DNA from: Leptobrachium leishanense
Lineage: Eukaryota; Chordata; Amphibia; Anura; Megophryidae
Reading direction: 5' to 3'
Length of the DNA stretch: 64,000 nucleotides
Assembly (NCBI GenBank): GCA_009667805.1
Contig: CM019070.1
Coordinates: 55,785,735-55,849,734 of the forward strand
A program made the translations under genes and the position numbers. Positions within the stretch are counted from its first letter, which is position 1. Every line of letters starts with the position of its first letter. Shown here one piece after another: positions 45,163 through 58,890 of the stretch. The notes below the pieces were generated by a model that saw only the letters and a program-made list of their open reading frames with translations, was not told the DNA's origin and made no database searches.

Positions 45163-45489
45163 GCCAAAAAATCAGTAAACTTTTTCTGCGTTTGCGAAAA
45201 TGTCTCCTCTTTTCTTACAGACTGCCGCCCCAAGCAGTTGTTTATGGATAGATTAAAGGAAAAGCACTTAACGTCATTTGAAATGTCATTTTTTGGTTTT
45301 TACATATTTCTATACATCCTAGAAATCCGCCACTTCACGGGCAGGTTATGGGGACCTCCTAGGCACGATATTTGAAGGAATTTTTCATTTTTAATTTTAA
45401 CCCTTATTTCATGGAAAACTCACTGTCCCTTTAAAAACGTTTTTTTTTGTTACTTTTTGCCTTGTTTCCTGTCCCCCAGGGCACTACCC
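45163..45489 (+). mobile_element. hAT 3' noncoding fragment (second locus)
   Basis: It matches 23593-23914 of the 8.5-kb hAT element: CAGTTGTTTATGGATAGATT, GAAATCCGCCACTTCACGGG and TGTCCCCCAGGGCACTACCC. It lacks the hAT terminus and is joined on both sides to MITE pieces. Confidence 0.85.
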
Positions 45490-45889
45490 TAGTTTTAACG
45501 TACGTTTAGCCGCACGAAATCACGGCCGTGCTAGCAGCAAATGACGTCCAATGCCGGGGAACATACGACGAACGGCCGCACGGAAGTTCGTCCGCGCAAC
45601 GCAAGTGGCAAACGAACGCATTTTTTCATGAACGTCAAACGGCTACTACTGAGGTACAGAGTGCGCTGCGGCCGCATAGCAGCGTGTTTGGGAGACGTCA
45701 GACGCTGCACACGTCCGGCCAACATAACGTCCAGACGCAAAAAGGGTTTTATTGATGATCCGTACAAAATCACGGCCGAAAATGCACATCGTATGACCGC
45801 TATTGCGTATACCGTGAAAAAATACGTCCATTCGTTCGAACGCACTTTTTCACGGACAACGTGAAAAATGCATTCGTCTGACCCTAGCC
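45490..45889. mobile_element. GGCTAGGGTCAGAC-family MITE, left end missing
   Basis: It begins inside the family sequence at TTTTAACGTACGTTTAGCCG and ends CGTCTGACCCTAGCC followed by TTA. About 20 bp of the left terminus is lost at the junction with the hAT fragment. Confidence 0.8.
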
Positions 45890-45892
45890 TTA

Positions 45893-47065
45893 GAGATTTA
45901 GATTTAAAGAGAATCATGATGTTGTTTGGTAGCAGATACAAAAAGGTTTAGATACAATTGAACAATACAAGAATATCCCGTTATAGGTTACTGAAGTCGA
46001 CACATCAATAACACTGCATTGCACCTAATTCTGATATTTTCTCAATCCAATCATCATCCACTTCACTAGTGTATATTGCCCCTATAAGTCTGTGTTCATT
46101 AAAAGTATACGCTATGGGGGTTCTAACCCCTTGTCCCTTCATGAAGATTTTGTGATGTGTAATCAGGCTTGATGATGACCATGTAGAGAAATCTATTTTA
46201 CAACTTAAAGAAATAATTGAACAGCGATAATAAAACGTATACACACGTCATATTTACACAACTATTGTTTAGATAATACAAATATCATTAAATAAACACG
46301 CGTACTTAAAGAATGTTAAAAATGCAGCATTTCCAGCCTCCCAACTACTGTGTGCGTGTAACATTGTTTGCAGAACGAACAGAAACTATTTCACTCTATG
46401 AAAACTCGCTTAATTAAGCAAAAGTCAATAAACCCCCTTGTGATAACAAATTGAATCACTGCTACTTTTAGTTATTCCTTAGTAATTATCTGCAGTGCAG
46501 TCTGAGATTTGCTGTGCCTGGCCCACACTTTATTATACAACTGAATCACTCTGAACAGGAAAAAGTCAAACAGAGCCAATGATAGAATTCACCCCAACAT
46601 TTTAATTTCTCAACATTAAGACTGCAAAATAGCTTTTGTAGAATGGTGAGTGATTTCAGATGCCGGAAATTAACATCAGATAGCTGCAGCCTTTAGTGCA
46701 GAGTTACAGCGGATAGATGGTGCCTATTTACTTTTTATACATACTTTAATTTAGATGTTGAGTCAGACCGCAGGTGGTGTTATTGGAGACAACTTGTGCA
46801 ATGAGCGTTATCACGTGCATTTCCCCGTTTGGACCTTGAACATTTGTTCATCGGTTAAAATTCATCACACTCTGCAAATACATCACAAATGAATCACGAT
46901 CTTATCCACTTGTATCCTTAATGTATACATTACTCCAAAAGTCAAATACCTCTATAAAAGTTAATTAATAAGGACAAACCTATCAACATAAAACACAAAC
47001 CTCTGTATATGCATTTTCTGAAGCTGGGAAATATGATAGGAATCATTGATAAACCAAATGGATTT
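45893..47065. other. Unassigned AT-rich intergenic DNA
   Basis: I see no supported gene. 46380-46700 looks unique and rich in TAAT and AATTA words, so it is a candidate for conserved noncoding sequence, not shown. Confidence 0.4.
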
Positions 47066-47694
47066 CAATTTAACTATCTATCTATCCATCTGTCTATCTT
47101 TCTGCTGTATGTCTACCCATCTGTCTATCGTTCTACGATATATACTGTACTACCTCTATCTATCTACCTACCTGTAATATCTATCTATCTATCTATCTAT
47201 CTGTAATATCTATCTATCTGTAATATCTATCTATCTATATATCTATCTACCTGTAATATCTATCTATCTGTAATATCTATCTATCTATATATCTATCTAC
47301 CTGTAATATCTATCTATCTACCTCTAATATCTATCTATCTATCTATCTATCTATCTACCTGTAATATCTATCTATCTACTTGTAATATCTATCTATCCAT
47401 CTATCTACCTCTAATATCTATCTATCTACCTGTAATATCTATCTATCCATCTATCTACCTCTAATATCTATCTATCTACCTACCTCTAATATCTATCTAT
47501 CTACCTGTAATATCTATCTACCTGTAATATCTATCTATCTATCTACCTCTAATATCTATCTATCTATCTACCTCTAATATCTATCTATCTATCTACCTCT
47601 AATATCTATCTATCTATCTACCTCTAATATCTATCTATCTATCTATCTACCTACCTGTAATATCTATCTATCTACCTGTAATATCTATCTATCT
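47066..47694 (+). repeat. TATC / TACCTGTAATATC satellite, left block
   Basis: (TATC)n runs are broken at intervals by TACCTGTAA or TACCTCTAA. The same composition continues at 53563-54007, 55629-55811 and 57433-58890. These are parts of one satellite split by later insertions. Confidence 0.95.
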
Positions 47695-47826
47695 GGGGGG
47701 CGTGGCCTGGAGCGGGATGAGAGCAGACGTGTAGGCTGATCTCTCCGTCCTGACGATCGTAGAACCCGAGCTAAACTGGAGCAGATCCCTCTCAAGTCGA
47801 CTCCCATCACCGCTGACTACCTCCTG

Positions 47827-48811
47827 ATGTCTCCCGCCAAGGTATCGCGGGCGAAGGGGACCCCGGGCACGCCGGTGGCCCCGATATTTCGCCCTCTCAC
47901 ATCCGGGCCTACTCCCCAAGATGGCGGCCGCAGCTCTCCGACAGCTTCCTCCGCATGCTCTAGCCCCGGCGGGCCCCCTGAGGCGGCAACTAAAGGGGAT
48001 GTGCAGCAGATCCTCGGCCGGCTGGTCGAGGTCCAGCAGTTTCTGGCGGGGGAGCTGGACAGGTCGGCGCGCGCCATTCGGGGAGAGATCCACGCGGTTG
48101 GCGCCCGAACTTCCGCCTTGGAGGAAGCGGTGACCACGCTGTCCAAAGGCCATAACACGGTGGTGGATAGGTCCAACGTATTGGCGGAACGTATCCAGCA
48201 CCTGGAACAACAAGTGGAGGACCTTTCCAACAGGTCGAGGTGCAACAACTTACGACTCCGGGGGGCTCCCGGAGTCGGTTCCCTCCGCTGCTCTGGAGAA
48301 GACGGTAATGACTTTGCTACACTCCCTGATGCCTGACTTTACCGCGGACCAACTTTTATTAGACCGAGTGCACCGCGCCCTGAAAGCAAGGGTGGCCCCC
48401 CCAGCGGGTCCTAGAGACGTGATTTTCCGCTTTCATTATTTCACATCAAGGGCAGCGGTACTGAGGGCCCTGCGGGACTCTCCTCTTAAATATCAAGATG
48501 CAGAGCTACAGGTCTTCCAAGACCTGGCGCCTACTACGCTGGCCCGACGCCGTCCCTTGAAGCCCGTCGCTGACCATTTGAGGAGCCATGGAGTCCGCTT
48601 CGCTTGGGGCTTCCCCCTAAAAATGCTAGCCTTCCACAATGGTGTCACGACCATCTGCACCTCGTTGGCGGGGGCTCCTGCCTTTTTGGCCCAACTCGGC
48701 CTTCCGGCCTTGGAATTACAAATAACGGATCCCTCCCTGCAGCCTCTGGAACCGGTGGAAGTAGAGTGGGAGGTTATTCCCCCATCTGGCTCCCCTCGCC
48801 CTCCGTCGTGA
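47827..48811 (+). pseudogene. L1 ORF1 (RNA-binding protein), one frameshift
   Basis: L1 ORF1 protein binds LINE RNA as a coiled-coil trimer and acts as a nucleic-acid chaperone. Here the N-terminus (from ATG 47827) is Pro/Ser-rich and is followed by a heptad-like region (about residues 60-140: LGRLVEVQQFLAGELD, LAERIQHLEQQVEDLSNRSR). The RNA-recognition fold then opens with NNLRLRG. A single-base change in the G run near 48258-48264 shifts the frame. The continuing part (LLHSLMPDFTADQLLLDRVH, DVIFRFHYFTSRAAVLRAL) runs in the second frame to the stop at 48811. The total matches the usual ORF1 length of about 330 residues. The shift lies in a homopolymer, so a sequencing error is possible. Confidence 0.85.
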
Positions 48812-49413
48812 GGGGGACATCGTGGCTGCATCATGGATCCGGTCCCTTTCGCCCAGCTGACATCTCCCGGGTGACGATTCCCACTCATGGGCGCTCTTGT
48901 GGGTAACATGGTGGGGTACTGGGAACAGCGGGCCTGTGGTCACTTGGGGATTTGTGCCCTGTTGAGGTGGAGGCTTTCCTGCCTCCCCCTTCCCACAGCA
49001 CATGCGGGGCTTTGCATGCCGTTCTGTTTTACTGTCAAGTTCATCGATTATTTGTTCAATTCTCTGATCTGCGTTCACATTATCTTGTCATATTGGTAGT
49101 TTTTGGGTTCTTTCTACGTCCATATGTATGCTGCTTCACGCGTCAATTAAGGAGGTAGCATGTGTGGTTACCATGTCCTCCTTATCCGTCCCCCCTATCG
49201 AGGGACTACCCGGGACTCTGTTGAGATTGTCTCGGGCTTTCCTTCTATGTTTTTTTCTGTTACTTTTTATTCCCCCTCCTGCATCTCCCTCTTGGTGTCT
49301 TGTTCTTATTCGTCTTGTTTGTCTGCGTGTTACCCTGTCTATGTTATCTGTGTGTCTGGCACTGATGTGGGTTGAGGGCGCTGGAGTACAACATCACCTC
49401 ACTCCTAGGACCT

Positions 49414-52400
49414 ATGATCCCACCTAGAAAGGTTACAGCCCTTTCGCTTAATGTGAAGGGCTTAAATTCCCCCCAGAAGAGGAGACTAATGTTTCGAGAT
49501 CTTCGACGCAAACATGTTGATATAGCGTTTCTCCAAGAAACGAGGTTGCCTCGGCAGGAATCGCACAGGCTGCGAGACCCCCGTTTCCCCCAAGTGTTTT
49601 CCTCCTGCGCTCTCAACAAACATAACGGAGTGGCTATCCTTATACATAAAAACTGTCTTTTTACAAAACATGATGTATATACGGATTCGGCTGGACGCTA
49701 TGTTATCCTGTCGGGCACACTTGGTCTGAGATCCGTCACCTTGGTTAATGTTTATGCTCCGAACACACCCGATAAACCGTTCTGGGATGCCCTTCACGCT
49801 GACTTGGATAGATTTGCTTCGGGGGACGTTCTCATGTGTGGGGACTTTAACGCGGTCCCATGTCCCGCTATTGACAGGATTCGCCCTACCGCCGACCCTT
49901 CCTTGACTGGGGGCTCAAGACAGGACGCTATGTTTGGCTCTTTCTTAACCCAGAAGGCCTTGATAGATATTTGGCGGGTCTCCCATCCCTCCACTAAAGA
50001 TTTTACCTTTTATTCTAATCCCCACGGGTCCTACTCCAGGATAGACAACATTCTCATCTCTCCCTCCCTCCTTCCATGGGTGGTGGCGGCTTCCATCGGG
50101 GTTATCAGTTGGTCGGACCACGCGGAGGTGGTACTGGAGCTTGGTCTCCCTGACTGCTCCCCGGTGTGGAACTGGCGATTGGGCTCCCATACATTGCAGG
50201 ATGCAGAGTTGGTCGAGGAGCTTAAAGGGGAACTGGAGACATATTTCCGAGAAAATGGCGCGGGGGAGGTTTCCTTTTCCACCGTATGGGCGGCACATAA
50301 AGCTGTATTGAGAGGGGAGATTATTAAAAAGGTTTCCTATCGTAAGCGCCTTAAGCTGCAACGCGTATTAGAGTTACAACACACGCTGCAGGCGCAGGAA
50401 TTGGATCATAAATCTGCACCCACACAGGAGGGTTTTGACCGCTTGCAAGGCACCCGACAGGCTCTGAACAGGCTGTTGCTCGATGATGTCGCTAGATCAA
50501 TGACCTGGTCAAAGCGCAGGTATTATGAATCCGTGAACAAGATGGACACGCTGCTGGCGCGGCAGATTCGTCCGCGTCCCCAAGCGACCCGCATTACCTC
50601 CCTCAGAGACTCGGCCAATAGACCGATCAATACCCCACAACATATTAAACGAACCTTTACTGAGTATTACTCCTCTTTATACAATCACTCCCCTCTACAC
50701 TCGCCTCCCACGTCTTCCCACCTAGCAGATATTAATTCTTTTCTTACCAGTGTTGACTTGCCCACACTTTCATCGACACAAGGGGAGGCACTCGCGAAGG
50801 ACTTCTCCCTCGAGGAGATTTCAGAAGCCATAGCTTCACTAAAACCGAAAAAGCTCCCGGCCCGGATGGCTACACAGCCCGCTATTACAGAACTTTCCTC
50901 CCGACACTTGGTCCCCACCTGGTAACTTTGTTTAATGCGGTCAAGGGGGGTAGCCCGTTTCCGTCCGACTCCCTGCTGGCATCCTTGGTGGTTCTTCCTA
51001 AACCGGGTAAGGACCTCTCCGGCCCATCGGGGTACCGCCCCATATCCCTGTTAAATCTCGATGTAAAGATCTATGCTAAGGTATTGGCTACCAGACTTAA
51101 CCCGCTGTTACCATCTTTAATACACCCTGATCAGGTGGGATTCATACAGGGGCGCCAAGCATATGAGAACACCCGTAGGGCGGCGGGCGCGATCTGGCAC
51201 CTAGAGGAGAGGGGCCAACCTTCATTGCTTTTGTCCCTGGACGCAGAGAAGGCGTTCGATCGCATCGAATGGCCCTTTCTCTTCGCCCTGCTGGAGCGTA
51301 TGTCCTTCCCCCCTGACTTCTGTTCCGCGGTTCGGGCCCTTTACTGTAACCCTAGGGCTGACGTTGTCATACCCGGTTCCGGGACGTCCACTTTCCCCAT
51401 TTATAACGGTACCCGCCAGGGTTGTCCTCTTTCTCCCCTTTTGTTCGCTCTCACCCTAGAACCCTTACTGACGCACATACGCTCTTCCCCAGACATCCAG
51501 GGCATAACGGTTCAGGGGGAATCCTTCAAGGTATCCGCCTATGCGGACGACGTGCTGCTTACCCTGACCTCCCCAGAGTCCTCATTGACTGCCACTACTG
51601 CATTATTGTCCTGTTTCTCGAATGTTTCGGGGTATAAAGTCAATCTTGACAAATCAATTATCTTACCTTTCCACCTCTCCCGCACGGGGATCCAGAACTT
51701 GATTGCCCGATTCGGATTTAAGATGGCGTCTACCTCAATCCCATATTTGGGTATTCACTTGCCAAGCAAATATAAGGACCTATACAAGGTCAATTACCCA
51801 CCTTTATATGCTAAACTGCGGCGGGAGATGGAGGTGTGGAATAGGGAGTGCATTTCCTGGCTTGGACGCGTACATTGCGTTAAAATGAATCTGTTGCCTC
51901 GCCTGTTGTACCTGTTCCAGGCGCTTCCATCTCCCGTCGACCCAAGTGACCTCCGATTTTTGCAATCTAACATCGACGCGTTCGTGTGGAGGGGGGGAGG
52001 CGCCAGGTGGCACGATCTACACTATATCGCCCAAGAGAATTGGGGGCCTCGGACTTCCTAATTTACAATGGTACTTCCAGGCGGCGCAACTATCCCAGGT
52101 GGTGGCACTGCACTCTCCGCCCAACATCCACCGCTGGGTGGACTTCGAGTCGGCGTGTGTGTTCCCGGAGGACCCCAGATACTGGATGTGGCTCCCTAAA
52201 CGCCTGCGACCCCAAGAACCGGTACCCTGCCCCCCGCTGAGTCACTCAGTGGCGATAGGATTCCCTTGCCTCCTCCAAAAAACTACGTCAAGTCTCATCT
52301 TCCATGCTCCCACTGTGGAGAAATCCACAGTTTCCACCGGGGCAAGCGCCGGAACAATTCTCTAGATTTATCAAGGGGGGCATCCTGCGGCTCAGGGACC

Positions 52401-53209
52401 TGCGGGATCATACTGGATTGTACTCTTTCGACTCCATGTCAGCCCGCTCCCAGCTGCTTCCGCGGGACTCCTTCCGCTACATACAGCTCCGTCACTTCGC
52501 CTCTACCACAGAAAATAAAATGGCTGGCTCCTCTCCTCTCACCTTCTTTGAACGATTATGCTTATCTGGAGATCCGCCCCGAGGTCTCATTTCCAGGCTC
52601 TATGTCCACCTAGCAAGCACACCCTCCTTGCCTGCTATCACTTACATGGCAGCATGGGAGAGAGATTTTGGATCGACGCTCGAGGGGGATGAATGGCTGG
52701 ACATCTGGGAGGCAGCTCGAAAAGTATCCATATGCTCAACCTTGCAGGAACAGGGGCTCAAGACTATGATGAGGTGGTACGCCACCCCTGTGCTCCTCCA
52801 TAAAGCGAACGCGGCCATTCCTGATGATTGCTGGAGGGGATGCGGAGAAAGAGGCACTCAGGCTCATATGTGGTGGTCACGCCCTGCAATTTCCAAATAT
52901 TGGGACTCAGTACAAGCTCTGGTGGAACAGATCTTTGGATCCGAAATCCCAAAAGACCCCTGGACATACCTATTCGCCAACCCGGTTCCGGACTTCACTG
53001 TACACCACAACCGTCTCCTATCGAAAATACTATTAGCAGCAAGGAAAGCGGTGGCGGAGTCCTGGAGAGCTCCGAAACTCCCTCCGCAGAGACGTATATT
53101 GCAGATCATGGACCACATTCAATTGATGGACGAACTCTCGGCAAAGATGCATCACACCTTGCCGGCGTACCAGAGAGTTTGGGATGCTTGGGATGCCTTT
53201 GGGGTGTAA
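49414..53209 (+). pseudogene. L1 ORF2 (endonuclease / reverse transcriptase), at least 3 frameshifts
   Basis: ORF2 nicks DNA and copies LINE RNA onto the cut end. The APE-type endonuclease is complete: LNVKGLN (49450), LQETRLP, NVYAPNTPDKPF, CGDFNAVP (49837), YSRIDNILIS and SWSDHAEV (50108). Next come the RT domain with LVVLPKPGKD, YRPISLLNLDVK, HPDQVGFIQGRQ, LSLDAEKAFDRIEW, GTRQGCPLSPLLFALTLEP and AYADDVLL (YADD at 51540-51551), and a C-terminal Cys region (CWRGCGERGTQAHMWWSRP). Frame changes fall in an A run near 50845, near 52030 and near 52270. The first start at 49372 is also possible; 49414 is closer to the endonuclease fold. The last Cys of the usual C-terminal motif is Arg here. Apart from the shifts the protein is well kept. 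Confidence 0.88.
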
Positions 53210-53562
53210 TAGACTCCTGGGAGTGCTTGGTTTGATCACCCTCTGATATAACCTAGTATGCCATCGGCTCCTTTAGTGCCTTTATCTGTTTTGTTAGTTA
53301 GTATGTCGGTGTATCGTGTTGTCCTGTACTGTCACTGTTTAAGTGTGTTCCGTTCCCTCCCCTTCCCAGTATGTTACTCCTCTGTGTTGTGTCTTTCTTT
53401 TCTTCACTCTCTTCTATCACTCTCCTGCGCTACGCAATGGGTTTCACTTATATATATCATCTATAATTGGGTCAGGGGTGAATCTTCACTCATTCAGATT
53501 TCGTGTTGCTGTATATACTGATTTGCTCTGACTTCTATAAATAAAGTCTTTAAAAAAAAAAA

Positions 53563-53925
53563 TATCTATCTATCTACCTACCTGTAATATCTATCTATCT
53601 ACCTGTAATATCTATCTATCTATCTACCTGTAATATCTATCTATCTATCTACCTGTAATATCTATCTATCTATCTATCTATCTACCTGTAATATCTATCT
53701 ATTTATCTATCTACCTGTAATATCTATCTATCTATCTACTTGTAATTTCTATCTATCCATCTACCTGTAATATCTATCTATCCATCTATCTACCTCTAAT
53801 ATCTATCTATCTACCTACCTCTAATATCTATCTATCTACCTGTAATATCTATCTACCTGTAATATCTATCTATCTACCTCTAATATCTATCTACCTACCT
53901 CTAATATCTATCTACCTACCTCTAA

Positions 53926-53971
<46 letters not shown>

Positions 53972-54007
53972 CCTGTAATATCTATCTATCTATCTACTTG
54001 TAATATC
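53563..54007 (+). repeat. TATC / TACCTGTAATATC satellite, middle block
   Basis: It continues the satellite between the L1 and the first Tc1 copy. The last 145 bp or so belong to the duplicated unit that also carries the Tc1. Confidence 0.95.
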
Positions 54008-54009
54008 TA

Positions 54010-55626
<1,617 letters not shown>

Positions 55627-55628
55627 TA

Positions 55629-55725
55629 TCTATCTATCAATCTATCTATCTATCTACCTGTATATCTATCTATCTACCTCTAATATCTATCTACCTACCT
55701 CTAATATCTATCTACCTACCTCTAA

Positions 55726-55775
<50 letters not shown>

Positions 55776-55811
55776 CCTGTAATATCTATCTATCTATCTA
55801 CTTGTAATATC
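55629..55811 (+). repeat. Satellite block between the two Tc1 copies
   Basis: The right flank of copy 1 (TATCTATCTATCAATCTATC ... ACCTGTA) ends at about 55661. From there the left flank of the duplicated unit starts again. It repeats 53862-54009 but with one extra TATC unit in the long run. Confidence 0.92.
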
Positions 55812-55813
55812 TA

Positions 55814-57430
<1,617 letters not shown>

Positions 57431-57432
57431 TA

Positions 57433-57601
57433 TCTATCTATCAATCTATCTATCTATCTACCTGTAATATCTATCTATCTATATCTATCTATCTACCTGT
57501 AATATCTATCTATCCATCTACCTGTAATATCTATCTATCCATCTATCTATCCATCTACCTGTAATATCTATCTATCCATCTATCTATCCATCTACCTGTA
57601 A

Positions 57602-57633
<32 letters not shown>

Positions 57634-58160
57634 CATCTACCTGTAATATCTATCTATCCATCTACCTGTAATATCTATCTATCTACCTGTAATATCTATC
57701 TATCTATCTATCTATCTATCCATCCATCCATCTATCCATCTACCTGTAATATCTATCTATCTATCTATCCATCTACCTGTAATATCTATCTATCTATCTA
57801 CCTGTAATATCTATCTATCCATCTACCTACCTCTAATATCTATCTATCTACCTGTAATATCTATCTATCTACCTGTAATATCTATCTACCTGTAATATCT
57901 ATCTATCTGTAATATCTATCTATCTACCTGTAATATCTATATATCTATCTATCTGTAATATCTATCTATCTATCTATCTACCTGTAATATCTATCTAGCT
58001 ACCTGTAATATCTATCTATCTACCTGTAATATCTATCTATCAACCTGTAATATCTATCTATATCTATCTATCTACCTACCTCTAATATCTACCTATCTAC
58101 CTACCTCTAATATCTATCTATCTACCTACCTCTAATATCTATCTATCTACCTACCTCTAA

Positions 58161-58210
<50 letters not shown>

Positions 58211-58676
58211 CCTGTAATATCTATCTATCTATCTATCTACCTCTAATATCTATCTATCTATCTACCTCTAATATCTATCTATCTATCTACCTGTAATATC
58301 TATCTATCTATCTATCTACCTGTAATATCTATCTACCTGTAATATCTATCTATCTACCTGTAATATCTATATATCTATCTATCTGTTATATCTATCTATC
58401 TATCTGTAATATCTATCTATCTACCTCTAATATCTATCTACCCCTAATATCTATCTATCTACCTACCTCTAATATCTATCTATCTACCTCTAATATCTAT
58501 CTATCTACCTGTAATATCTATATATCTATCTATCTATCTGTAATATATATATATCTATCTATCTGTAATATCTATCTATCTATCTACCTCTAATATCTAT
58601 CTATCTACCTCTAATATCTATCTATCTTTCTACCTCTAATATCTATCTATCTATCTATCTATCTATCTACCTCTAA

Positions 58677-58750
<74 letters not shown>

Positions 58751-58757
58751 CCTCTAA

Positions 58758-58791
<34 letters not shown>

Positions 58792-58890
58792 CCTATCTAC
58801 CTATCGATATGTCTGTCTGTCCGCCCGTCCACCTGCCTGTTTATCAATCTACCCATCCACTTATCTTTCTGTGTGTCTATCTAGGTACCC
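57433..58890 (+). repeat. TATC / TACCTGTAATATC satellite, right block
   Basis: This is the longest uninterrupted block, with (TATC)n runs of up to about 20 units and regular TACCTGTAA and TACCTCTAA spacers. It decays at its right end (58800-58880: TGTCTGTCTGTCCGCCCGTC). Confidence 0.95.

Larger units (their letters stand above)
47695..53562 (+). mobile_element. Full-length L1-clade LINE, 5.87 kb
   Basis: It starts GGGGGGCGTGGCCTGGAGCG, has a short 5' UTR (to 47826), ORF1, an inter-ORF spacer, ORF2, a 3' UTR, an AATAAA signal at 53540-53545 and an A run at 53552-53562. The TATC satellite lies on both sides. TATCTATCTATCT occurs immediately before the 5' end and after the A run, so it serves as a target duplication, though its length is ambiguous in repeat DNA. 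All expected L1 domains are present, but both ORFs contain single-base frame changes. Confidence 0.92.
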
